A stretch of DNA of 64,000 nucleotides from Eubacterium uniforme (lineage in GTDB: Bacteria > Bacillota > Clostridia > Lachnospirales > Lachnospiraceae), in the NCBI RefSeq assembly GCF_900167115.1, contig NZ_FUXZ01000012.1, positions 40,718 through 104,717 on the forward strand, read 5' to 3'. The notes under the pieces are model-generated. The model did no database searches. It was not told the DNA's origin and saw only the letters and a program-made list of their open reading frames with translations. Positions within the stretch are counted from its first letter, which is position 1. Every line of letters starts with the position of its first letter. Below, one piece after another: positions 1 through 9,300 of the stretch. Both the position numbers and the translations under genes were made by a program.

Positions 1-542
1 TCCTTTACATCATTACTGACATCACTAATCTGTGATTCATTAAACCAAATTGAGTTTGCAACATTCCATTCTAATTCTTTTGAGTTCATCATCTTGTCTT
101 TTAAGGTTTTCATATACTCATTTAAATCTTCGACGCTCATGCCACCATTTAAATAAGTTTCCATTTGTTCTTTTGTAGATCCTTTAGCTCCGTTTTCAAG
201 CATGCCAAAATCCATAACAATTGAAAATGGAGAAACTAAAACATTGTTATTTTTATCCACTTCGTTTTCAAGAGTTTTATAAAAAATGTTATTAAAACTA
301 TTTGAAAGTGAGGTAGAAGCTACAAGATCAGGATTATTAGGTTCCTCCGGATTAGTAGATGTATTGCTTGGTGTCTCTGGATTACTATTAGTAGGAGTCT
401 CATTAGTAATAGTTGTTGTTTCATTAGTAATAGTTGTTGTTTCATTAGAATTAGTTGTAGTTGTGCCGGTTTTGCTTCCGCATGAACTTAACATTAAAGC
501 AGAAATTAGTGCAGCACTTAATAATAAATTTTTCTTCTTCAT
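1..542 (-). CDS. Lipoprotein serpin, N-terminal part (cut by window edge)
   Basis: Only the first 180 codons are inside the window; the reactive-centre loop lies beyond it. The start is the ATG at 540-542. A signal peptide ends in a good lipobox (Leu-Ser-Ser-Cys, about residue 20), so a membrane-tethered exported protein is expected. A Thr/Asn/Pro-rich spacer follows, built partly from two exact 21-bp repeats (401-442, repeating TNETTTI). The serpin fold then starts with VLVSPFSIVMDFGMLENGAKG and NVANSIWFNES, matching the same segments in the downstream-promoter paralogue at 576-1895. Serpins are suicide inhibitors of serine or cysteine proteases. It sits 33 bp behind that paralogue in one minus-strand operon. 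Whether it is inhibitory cannot be judged without its C-terminus. Confidence 0.88.
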   Translation of the reverse strand, partial: MKKKNLLLSAALISALMLSSCGSKTGTTTTNSNETTTITNETTTITNETPTNSNPETPSNTSTNPEEPNNPDLVASTSLSNSFNNIFYKTLENEVDKNNNVLVSPFSIVMDFGMLENGAKGSTKEQMETYLNGGMSVEDLNEYMKTLKDKMMNSKELEWNVANSIWFNESQISDVSNDVK

Positions 543-575
543 AGTGTTTCCTTTCTTTCGTGTATTCTTTATAAA

Positions 576-1895
576 TTATTTCTGCCCAGCAAATGTATGC
601 ATTTCGCCGATAAATACTGGTAATTTGCTTTCTTCATCTAATATACCATATACAAATGGTTTATTCATAGTAATAGTTATTGGTGTGGAGTCTGCAATTA
701 CCACATTTTCATACAAGGAAATTGAAGTAGCAGCTGCAGCCTTAACACCTGTTTCTGAAATCTCAAAATGAGTTTTATGGATTACTTGATTAATGTATGG
801 AGACTTACCGTCACAAAGTTCTGAAAAGTTAGCATCAAGACCAAATGATTTACATATTCCCATGTTGTTAAGAACACCATTTAACTGAATACCATAATCA
901 ATACTAAACTTTGGAAGACCAATGTAGGCAGGAGCATCAACTGTGTTCTGTGAAATAATATCTGATATTGATGTACCGTCTTTCTTGGTTTTTTCCATAA
1001 TTTCTTTAGGAGTTAGATTATCGTTAGCTTGTAAAGCAAAGAATTTATACTTTCCACCCTTGAAGTCTTTAGTAAAACCAAGTAAATCATCAGTTTTGAT
1101 ATAAGAATCTAATTCACAGTGCATCATATCTACTTTAGAAGTTGTTCCATCAAGATTATTAAATATTGTATCTTTTTCAGTATTATCCTTTTCAAATTCT
1201 TCGTCCCAGTCTCCTTTAAAAGCGATGGCATTAATAAGATGCATAAAGTCAGTTGGATTAACGTTATTAAGTAGCTTAGGAATCATGCCTGATGTTTCCT
1301 TGTTTACCCATTCATTAATTTCATCAACAGTTTCATTTGAATATGGAACAAGATTAACCTCTGAATTATAAATATCTTTAACAAGCTTCTGGTAATCTTT
1401 ATTTAGACCAGAAGTTTGGTTTTTATTTAACCAGATGGCATTTGCTACATTCCAATCGACATCCTTGCTATTCATCATCGAAGTACGCATAGTCTCCATA
1501 AGTTTATTGAGCTCTGAAAGAGGCATGCCACCATTTAAATATTTTTCAAGTTCGTCCAATGTATCACCCTTTGCGCCGTTCTCTAACATACCAAAATCCA
1601 TAATTACTGAAAATGGTGATATAAGAACATTATCACTACTAGCCTTATCTGGAAGTGTATTTAAAAAGAGATTATCAAAAGATGATGCCATGCTTTTTGG
1701 AGCAAATGCATTCTTAACTTCCCTGATTTTTGTAGGCTCATTTTGTATCGGCTTATTAGCATTTCTATTTGTGTTTTGTTCCGATGTAATAGTAGTAGGC
1801 TCCTTAGATGTTCTGGTGATTGTTTTAGATCCGCATGAGCCTGCAAGTAGTGCGGATATTAACATTGCGTTTAATAATAAACTTTTCTTTCTCAT
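576..1895 (-). CDS. Serpin, lipoprotein-type protease inhibitor
   Basis: This is a complete 439-aa serpin. The N-terminus is a signal peptide with a lipobox-like LAGSC near residue 20, then a Lys/Thr/Asn-rich linker to about residue 75. Family landmarks are SPFSVIMDFGMLENGAKG, NAIAFKGDWDEEF (breach strand), MMHCE and the C-terminal NKPFVYGILDEESKLPVFIGEM. The reactive-loop hinge reads ETGVKAAAAT. Small residues at P12 to P9 are what an inhibitory serpin needs for loop insertion. The loop from hinge to NKPF is about five residues longer than in alpha-1-antitrypsin, so P1 cannot be fixed; Asn/Val around P1-P1' is one option. Known family role: covalent trapping of proteases. Inferred role: protecting the cell surface from host, protozoal or competitor proteases. 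It has a paralogue at 1-542. Confidence 0.94.
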   Translation of the reverse strand: MRKKSLLLNAMLISALLAGSCGSKTITRTSKEPTTITSEQNTNRNANKPIQNEPTKIREVKNAFAPKSMASSFDNLFLNTLPDKASSDNVLISPFSVIMDFGMLENGAKGDTLDELEKYLNGGMPLSELNKLMETMRTSMMNSKDVDWNVANAIWLNKNQTSGLNKDYQKLVKDIYNSEVNLVPYSNETVDEINEWVNKETSGMIPKLLNNVNPTDFMHLINAIAFKGDWDEEFEKDNTEKDTIFNNLDGTTSKVDMMHCELDSYIKTDDLLGFTKDFKGGKYKFFALQANDNLTPKEIMEKTKKDGTSISDIISQNTVDAPAYIGLPKFSIDYGIQLNGVLNNMGICKSFGLDANFSELCDGKSPYINQVIHKTHFEISETGVKAAAATSISLYENVVIADSTPITITMNKPFVYGILDEESKLPVFIGEMHTFAGQK

Positions 1896-1964
1896 TTTTT
1901 TCGTTCCTTTCTGTGCTGCAATAAGTTATAAATTTTTTCATTACAATTTAGTTTTTCTTTTTCT

Positions 1965-2618
1965 TTATTCTTTTATTCTTGCTGAACCCATAGCTTCATT
2001 TGCATCGTATGCGGTTGCGTAATTATTCATAAATTTTTCATTCTTGTATAAACGGTAATTTTTATAATTTGAGTATACTATTATGAAAGAGTCGCCGTTG
2101 TTTTCATAAATCCTTGGACCAGTGAAGTATTTTGTTGAACAATCATATTTATCTATTATTTTCTTTTTCATCGCTTCATCATAGGTCATAGCTTTTTGCT
2201 CGTATACTTTATCAATTACTGGATCGTTAAGGTAACCAGCTTCTCCACCGTTTAATATTGTGAGGTCGGCTTTAACATGAAGAAATTCGAAATCTTTTAT
2301 TTTGATTTCTTCAGGGATTTCCCATTCCACACGATTCCAATCTGTGGTAATAACTTCACTATCTTTATTCGTGTTGTCGGTAGAATTATTATCTCTGCAA
2401 AGAAAATATGAATCACCACTTCTAAATAATGTAAATTCAACGTTCTTTTCAGAATCATAAAATAATTGGTCATATACAACTTCGGTTGTAGTCTCTTGTA
2501 CTGTAGTGTTTGTAATTGGTACCTTTTTAACCTGATGAAAATTATGTTTTTTTGAACTACAGGATGTAGCAAGTATGGTTACCATTAAAAGCGGAATAAT
2601 TGTTAATTGTTTTTTCAT
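1965..2618 (-). CDS. Small lipoprotein of unknown function, first gene of serpin operon
   Basis: This 217-aa protein begins with a signal peptide ending ILATSC (lipobox-like), followed by a Lys/Thr-rich spacer. The mature part is about 170 residues with alternating beta-type segments and many aromatic residues; I recognise no family. The start ATG at 2616-2618 follows a clear AAAGGAG ribosome site. It is the promoter-proximal gene of the minus-strand serpin operon, 69 bp before the full serpin, so it probably works at the same place on the cell surface. No catalytic motif is visible. Confidence 0.75.
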   Translation of the reverse strand: MKKQLTIIPLLMVTILATSCSSKKHNFHQVKKVPITNTTVQETTTEVVYDQLFYDSEKNVEFTLFRSGDSYFLCRDNNSTDNTNKDSEVITTDWNRVEWEIPEEIKIKDFEFLHVKADLTILNGGEAGYLNDPVIDKVYEQKAMTYDEAMKKKIIDKYDCSTKYFTGPRIYENNGDSFIIVYSNYKNYRLYKNEKFMNNYATAYDANEAMGSARIKE

Positions 2619-2672
2619 GGTAAATCTCCTTTACAAAAAAATATAAAATGATTAGCAAATGCTATTGGGGAT

Positions 2673-2701
2673 TCTATATATAAGTGCAAAAAAAGATGCA
2701 A
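2673..2701 (-). promoter_or_regulatory. Promoter of the serpin operon
   Basis: Read on the minus strand, TTGCAT (2696-2701) is separated by 17 bp from TATAGA (2673-2678). Transcription would start about 45 nt before the ATG at 2618. The -35 box lies inside a perfect hairpin (next feature). Confidence 0.6.
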
Positions 2702-2718
2702 ACTGTTGCATCTTTTTA
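2690..2718. repeat. Inverted repeat in the divergent intergenic region
   Basis: AAAAAGATGCAA and TTGCATCTTTTT flank a 4-nt loop. This looks like a bidirectional terminator but sits between two divergent promoters and overlaps the minus-strand -35 box. It could insulate the two units or be an operator. Confidence 0.5.
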
Positions 2719-2763
2719 AAAAAATTAGAAATTTTTGAGAAAGTGTACAAGTTGGGTAAATAC

Positions 2764-2792
2764 TTGAAAAATACAGGATAAAAATATATAAT
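2764..2792 (+). promoter_or_regulatory. Promoter of the vWA/toxin operon
   Basis: TTGAAA (2764-2769), a 17-bp spacer, then a perfect TATAAT (2787-2792), 47 nt before the ATG at 2839. The AGAGGAAG ribosome site lies just upstream of the start. Confidence 0.75.
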
Positions 2793-2838
2793 GTTAACGT
2801 TGTGTCGGTATTGATAAAAAAGAAAAGAGGAAGTAGTT

Positions 2839-5800
2839 ATGTCAAAGTTAACATTAAGATTTATAGCGATAACAATAGCAGTTGTTATGTGTATTGAAGT
2901 TGCTTTATTAAGAATTGAGAATAAGGTATACTCGTATGAAATTATATCAAGTACTGAAATTAAGAATTCTTTAGATAAAGCGAATAAATGGATTAGAGAT
3001 AATCAAGATAAAGATGGAAGTTTTAAGATTGGAATGGAGATATATGATGAGGAAATAGCCTCGTATTATTTATCTTCAGTAAAAGAAAGTAAAGAAATAG
3101 TTGATAAATCATTAAATTATTTAAATACAATAGAAGCAAGAAACAATGATGACTTATTTAGAATGAATCTTGCTAAATACATGAATAATAAAAGTGCCGC
3201 CAACATTGATTTTGAAAAATTGCAAAATTATGATGGCGGTTTTTCTATTTTTGATGGATATGAGAGTGATACTTTAGACACAATATTAGCTCTTGAAAAT
3301 TTGTATTTAAGTGATGATTACGCACTACAAACGATTGAAAAGGTATTAATGTATATAAAGAAAAAACAAAATGCAAATGGAAGTTTTTCATATAACAATG
3401 AAGAGGAAAGTATCTTTTTAACAGCATATGTATATAGAGTATTAAAAGATAATCTTGAATTAAGTGACGGAAATGCCTATAAGGGTATTGTCGATAAAGC
3501 CTATGATTACTTATTGAAAAAAGAAAATACAAAGAATGCATGGGGACTTGATAAAGCAAGTATAAAGAATACTTTAATTTGTACAAGTGCCTTACTTGGA
3601 AATGATGATAATACAAAGAGTAGAATAAAAGAAATAAATGATAAGTTATCTAGTGATGGAAGTTTATATGAAGATGTTGAACTTACAGCAATGTATATTT
3701 CTATAGCTAGCGATTACTTACAAATGATTAATGAAAAAGATGTTGATTCATATATTAAGAACATAGTATTAGCAACAGAAGATGGAAAGGTAAAAGCTTA
3801 TACTGATATTTTGTTTAAGCCTGTTATTGTTGGATTTAAAGATGGTATGAGTGTAAGTGGTGTTTTGTATGACGAAGATGGAAATAGTGAGGTGTTAGAA
3901 TATAATGAAAACACCTTTGTTTATAATACAAAAAATCATCTTGGTAAATGCCATATTTTAGTAACTTTAATAGATGAGAATGGTGAAGTTATTTCTAGTA
4001 AAATTAAGAATTTTAATATTGAAGAATATTTTGAAATTTCTAGTTTGAATATAGAAGTTACTCCAAAAGCATATAAAATAGGATCTAATAGAAAAATTGA
4101 AATAACTCCAAAGGCATTTGTTTTAACAAATACAGATAGAAAAACAAGTGCATCTATAAGTGTTGAAGATAAAGATGGAAATATAATTTATATGGATGAA
4201 AAAGAATTAGTTTGTGGAAAGGATGATAGATGTGCTTTATATGGTACAAGTGCATTTGTCCCTGAAATCGAAGAAAAAGGTTTATTAAAAGTTAGAGTTG
4301 TTATACATGAAGGAAATAAGAATTTAATTAGTAAAATCACATACGTTAAACTATTTGAAACTGAAGATGAAAATAGAATAGATATTGATTATAAAACAAG
4401 TGAAGATTTTATTGAGAAAGATACAAAGAGTGTCGATGTTGATTTTAATTTATCTGGAAAAGGACTTTCAGAGACTATTAAAAGAAGACCTATGGACATA
4501 ATAATTATTTTAGATGATTCTGGAAGTATGAGTGGAAAGGATTGGAATGAATCAATTAATGGTGCTATTAATATTATTTCGAAAATGCAACCTCAGGATA
4601 GAGCTGCATTCAGATTTATTACAAAAAGTAAAATGGAACACCAATTCTCCAGTGATAAAGAAGAATTATTAAAATGGATAGAAAGTAAAAGAAACTTCTT
4701 TATGTGGGGTGGTACACCAATATATAGAAATATAAATTATTGTATAAACGATTTTGAAGATGAAGAAAGAGATAAAGTTATTTATCTATTTAGTGATGGT
4801 GTAAGAGAAGGAGATGAAAAGGTCTTAAATGAAGATGGACTAAAAGAAAAAGAGATTACAATTTATACAGTTTTACTTGAAAGTAATATAAGCGATAGGA
4901 ATTTGCCAAAAGCAATAGAAGATATGACATACTTGGCTGAGTCAACAGGCGGAAGATTTATAGGAGTAGAAAATAGAGAGGATATTACAAAGTGTGTTGA
5001 TGATTTGGTTGGAGATATCTTCAAGATGGCCGGAAGAGAAGTCGCTGTCTCAATGACTTTGGGTAGGAATGTGCCTTATGAACATATAACATTTGAAAGC
5101 GAACCTGATGAAGTTATTGAAAATGAAGATGGTACTAAAACAGTTAAATTTTTGAAGGATTATATTAGTGTTGGAGAGGAATTTGGGATAAAAGTTTCAT
5201 TTGATGAATTAGATGAAGCTGAAAAAGGTGATAGTATAAAATTAATCGAAAATATAAAACTTGAGTATTCAAATGAGAATGATGAAAGTGTTGAACGAAC
5301 ATTAGATGATATAGAGTTAGAATGTGTTAAGAGAACAAGAAAAATTAGTAGCGAGGAATCAGATGGAAGTGTTCAGGATGAAGAGATAAATACTTTAACT
5401 GATGATGAGAAGAATCTATTATCACATAATAAGAAAATTGGAGAAGAGGAAGAGAGTTTAAAGTTAGCTGGAAGTGTTGATTTTATTAATGACGAACACT
5501 TTGTAGACGAGAATATTGTGGCTAAGGTCAAAATGAATCTTGAAGGAAATAAAGTTGTTCAGAATATTGATAGTAGTATTGTTTTAGTGAATGTTAATGA
5601 TGAAAACATTAAAGTTGAAACAGAAAAGAATATTAGTATTGATAGGAAAAAGACTACGGTTTCTGACGTTGAAGTAAAGACAGATAAATTAAGTGAAGGA
5701 GAATACATTGCAGTTCTTGTTGCTAAAATCGATGGTATATATCAGACACTTGATGTTACAACTATAAATCTTGACGAGAAAAGATATAATCTATATATTG

Positions 5801-6387
5801 AGGCAAAAACTGGTGGTAAAGTTAGTGGTAAAAATGGATTATATAAATCAGGAGAGTTAATCAAATTAAAAGCAGAGGCTAATGACGATTATGTATTTGA
5901 TAAATGGGTATGTGCGGAAGACGTTCTTGATAATAATCAGATTAATAAATCTGAAATAGAAATTGTTATGCCAAAATCAGATGTTACTATTAAAGCTTAT
6001 TTTGCAAAGAAAACAAATGTTGATCAAATAACAAAAATGAAAAATAAAAATAGCAATGGATTAGATAACGATAATAGTAATAATGGTCGTAATTCTGATA
6101 AAGATAAAACAAGTAAACCTTCAAAGAATAAAAAATCTGAAAAGAAGGATGTTGTTAAAGGAAAACGTAGAAGTAATAACAAGAAGATAGATGATGCTAA
6201 GAAGAATGAGACAGAAAACATTAATGAGAGTAAGTATCAGAATGATACTAACGAATCAACACCTAAGACAGGTGATTATATGAATAAAGACTTGATAAGA
6301 GTGTTACTGTTAATTCAGAGTATGTCACTTATAATAGTTTGTGTATTGTTAAAGAAAAAAGAAAAGGATTGTGCAAATGATAAGTAG
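2839..6387 (+). CDS. Cell-wall-anchored vWA-domain surface protein with N-terminal alpha-toroid repeats
   Basis: 1,182 aa. A signal peptide (1-34) is followed by four repeats resembling the terpenoid-cyclase/prenyltransferase alpha-alpha toroid, with glycine-aromatic turns DGSF, DGGFS, NGSFS and AWGL (about 48-250). Beta-rich modules follow. A von Willebrand A domain with an intact MIDAS comes next: DDSGS near 554, the Thr of GGTP near 624 and the Asp of FSDG near 650. Near 990-1060 is an InlB-B-like repeat (GGKVSGKNGLYKSGE, DKWV). A Lys/Asn-rich, charged wall-spanning stretch then leads to STPKTGD (about 1139), a hydrophobic helix and a KKKEK tail, a sortase signal with Ser-Thr in place of Leu. 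Inferred role: metal-dependent adhesion at the surface. It overlaps the toxin gene by 11 nt. Confidence 0.85.
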   Translation: MSKLTLRFIAITIAVVMCIEVALLRIENKVYSYEIISSTEIKNSLDKANKWIRDNQDKDGSFKIGMEIYDEEIASYYLSSVKESKEIVDKSLNYLNTIEARNNDDLFRMNLAKYMNNKSAANIDFEKLQNYDGGFSIFDGYESDTLDTILALENLYLSDDYALQTIEKVLMYIKKKQNANGSFSYNNEEESIFLTAYVYRVLKDNLELSDGNAYKGIVDKAYDYLLKKENTKNAWGLDKASIKNTLICTSALLGNDDNTKSRIKEINDKLSSDGSLYEDVELTAMYISIASDYLQMINEKDVDSYIKNIVLATEDGKVKAYTDILFKPVIVGFKDGMSVSGVLYDEDGNSEVLEYNENTFVYNTKNHLGKCHILVTLIDENGEVISSKIKNFNIEEYFEISSLNIEVTPKAYKIGSNRKIEITPKAFVLTNTDRKTSASISVEDKDGNIIYMDEKELVCGKDDRCALYGTSAFVPEIEEKGLLKVRVVIHEGNKNLISKITYVKLFETEDENRIDIDYKTSEDFIEKDTKSVDVDFNLSGKGLSETIKRRPMDIIIILDDSGSMSGKDWNESINGAINIISKMQPQDRAAFRFITKSKMEHQFSSDKEELLKWIESKRNFFMWGGTPIYRNINYCINDFEDEERDKVIYLFSDGVREGDEKVLNEDGLKEKEITIYTVLLESNISDRNLPKAIEDMTYLAESTGGRFIGVENREDITKCVDDLVGDIFKMAGREVAVSMTLGRNVPYEHITFESEPDEVIENEDGTKTVKFLKDYISVGEEFGIKVSFDELDEAEKGDSIKLIENIKLEYSNENDESVERTLDDIELECVKRTRKISSEESDGSVQDEEINTLTDDEKNLLSHNKKIGEEEESLKLAGSVDFINDEHFVDENIVAKVKMNLEGNKVVQNIDSSIVLVNVNDENIKVETEKNISIDRKKTTVSDVEVKTDKLSEGEYIAVLVAKIDGIYQTLDVTTINLDEKRYNLYIEAKTGGKVSGKNGLYKSGELIKLKAEANDDYVFDKWVCAEDVLDNNQINKSEIEIVMPKSDVTIKAYFAKKTNVDQITKMKNKNSNGLDNDNSNNGRNSDKDKTSKPSKNKKSEKKDVVKGKRRSNNKKIDDAKKNETENINESKYQNDTNESTPKTGDYMNKDLIRVLLLIQSMSLIIVCVLLKKKEKDCANDK

Positions 6388-9300
6388 AAAATTAAAGAAT
6401 AAATATAATAGAATAATTACTGTTAATCTTGCTGTCATTTTAGCTGTAGTATCTTCATATGTACCGGATGCATTCGATAAGGAAAGAGTAAAAGCACTAA
6501 AAGAAGCTAGTAAGCAGAAAATATACGAAGTCCAGGAGTATGAGCAGCCAGAATTGAAGATAGAATCTGCTAAAAGCATTGTAACTTTAGCAGAAAAAAC
6601 AGAAGAACTAAGTAGAACAATAAAAGCAGAAAGATTAGATAAAATTTCTGAACTTGAAAAAGTTATAGATGATACTAAAGAAGTTATAAATAAAGAGTAT
6701 AAAGAGACGATTAAGTATACTAACTCTAATGTGATAATTAATAGAGCTGAAGAATATAAAAATAATCTCAGTAAGACAATTGATGAGTTAGATAAAGATG
6801 TACTTAATATAAAGAGTGGAATTAAGAAGGGTATTTCAGATAAGGAAACAAAAAAGAGTATTAAAAATCTTAATGATGATATTAAGAGATTAACTAAAAA
6901 TCCAGTTAATGATACTATCAATGATAAAGATTCACATGGAAAGACAGATGGATATGAGGTAACTAAAATTGTTGGTGAAGAATTACCAAATTCGGAGATT
7001 TCTGCTAAAGAAAATTCAAAGAAATCATTAGATTCATCATATCTTGTTCTTAATGATGAGATTAAAAAGAAAGCAGATGAATTAGAAACACCAGTAAAGA
7101 TATATGAGTATGTACACAATAATTTTGATTTTAAACCATATACAGGATTGAGACTTGGTTGTAATGGTACATATGATCAGAAAGCGGGAAATGATTATGA
7201 TCAGGCAGCGCTTTTAATTGCTATGCTTAAATATAAGGGATATGATGCTAAGTTTGTTATAGGTTATGTTGATATAGACATAGAAATGGCCAAAGCATGG
7301 TTAGGTGTAAATACAGATAAAGCAGCTGTAGATGCGATAAGTATGTTAGGTATAGCTACACAGCATGGTGTTTATGATGGCAAGATTTCTAAAATTAGAA
7401 TAGAGCATGTTTGGGTAAAAGCATTTGTTAACTATGAAAGCTATAGAGGTGTTGACAGAAATAATGGAAAAAAGATGTGGATATATTTAGATCCATCATT
7501 TAAGGAATATGAAGAAGTCGAAAAAGATGAGGATGTAGAAAAGTTAATATCTGAAAGTATGTCTAAATATGATAATGCTGAATGTGCAAGTATTAATGTT
7601 TCAAGTGAATTATCATATGATGATTTTTCAGGTGTTCATAAATTTGTAGATGTTAATAGTGATGATTCATTAGATTTTATAGAAGATGAATTATCAAAGG
7701 GAAAGATTGACACTAAAGAAATAGGTAGTTCAGTAGGAGTTAGATATATTAAGAAAGAAGAATTAGGATATTTACCTTCTGAATTGAAGTATTATGTGGT
7801 TAATGAAAAGTATGAGGGTGAAACTTTACCTGATGATTGTGTAGACACAATTTCGTTTTCATTAAAAGGAGCATTATATGCAAACGTTTTTGGCGATAAT
7901 GCAGATGCAAGTATTAGCATTAATACTTCAGATTTATATGGCAAAGAAGTTACTTTATCATATGAACCAGAAACAAAAGAAGATGAAGCTCTTATAAATA
8001 AGTATGGTGATATTTATAATACACCTGCTTATCTTGTTAGAGTGTGCCCAGTTATAACTATTGACGGAGAAAAAACAATAAAAGGTAAGGCTCAAATACC
8101 TGGTGAATTTACGAATCTGATTTTAGACATAAAGGAAGCAGGAATCAATAATGTTAAGGTTGAAAATAGTTTGATAGCAGGTGGTGTATATTCTGTTATA
8201 TTTGACCTAAACATTATGAGTGAGTCTGTTTTAGATGAAGCTACTACAAATATGACTTCATATGCAAATGAGTTTAGTGATGGAAAAGTAACAAATGACA
8301 TTATGATTTCAAAGATGCTTAATGCAATTGGAACATCATATTTTGGATATTTGGATTATTATGATATTCTTTTAGCTAATGCTAATAACGTAAAGTTTGG
8401 TAGATGTATTAGTGAGTGTATTATAGGTTATACACCTAAAGTAAGTTCTATGTTAGGTGTGCCAATGGCCATAAAAGAAGGAACATTTTGTGTTGATGTA
8501 GATACTGATACTGCTGGTTTAGCATCTATTGAAGAAGATGACGAATCAATTAAGAATTACATGTTAATGAGTGGACTTATTGGTTCATATCTTGAAGGTT
8601 TTGTAGTGGAAAAATCATTTGGTGTAAAAGGAATTTCTACTGTTTCTGTATTTGAAGAAGCAGGGGAGAGAGGTATAGCACTTAAAGTCTTGTCAAAAGA
8701 AAACAAAGAAGAGATAGATGATTTAGAAATCGAATCATTAACAAAAAATGAAATAAAAAGAGCAATTAATGAAGATAAGGTTGTAATTGTTCCTGAAAAG
8801 GATATATATTATTATCAATGGCATGGAACAGGATACATAGCTCTTGATGCAAATACAGGGGAAGCATCATATATGATCAGTGGTAATCTATGTGGTGGAG
8901 AATCATGTAAGGAATTTGGCATGACGTTCGTTACCCTTTTGATGGCGGCAGCAACAATATTTACATTAGCTATTTTGGCACATTTCTTAATAGGTGCTGT
9001 AGGTATGATTTTAGGTGCTGCAACTGCGTTATCAGGTTCATTTAGTATATTGCAGATGGCTATATTAATTATGGGTGTTGTAGGAGCAGTATTCTCAATT
9101 CAAGAGATGGGAGAGGTTTATGGTAATTGGATAGATTATCTTAAGGATCCAAGTGGCAAGAATATATTAGAAATATTAAAGAAAGCAATAGAAACCGGAT
9201 TATTGTTTCTATTGTTTGAATATGCTCTTCCAAAAGTGATTAAAGGTTTTGAAAACAAATTTAAAACTGATGAGTTTAAGGATTTTGTTAGAAGAAAGTG

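Noticed and set aside
6349..7119. 256-codon minus-strand frame
   Set aside because: It is antisense to the start of the toxin gene, has a hydrophobic low-complexity composition and lacks a ribosome site; the plus strand has clear domains.
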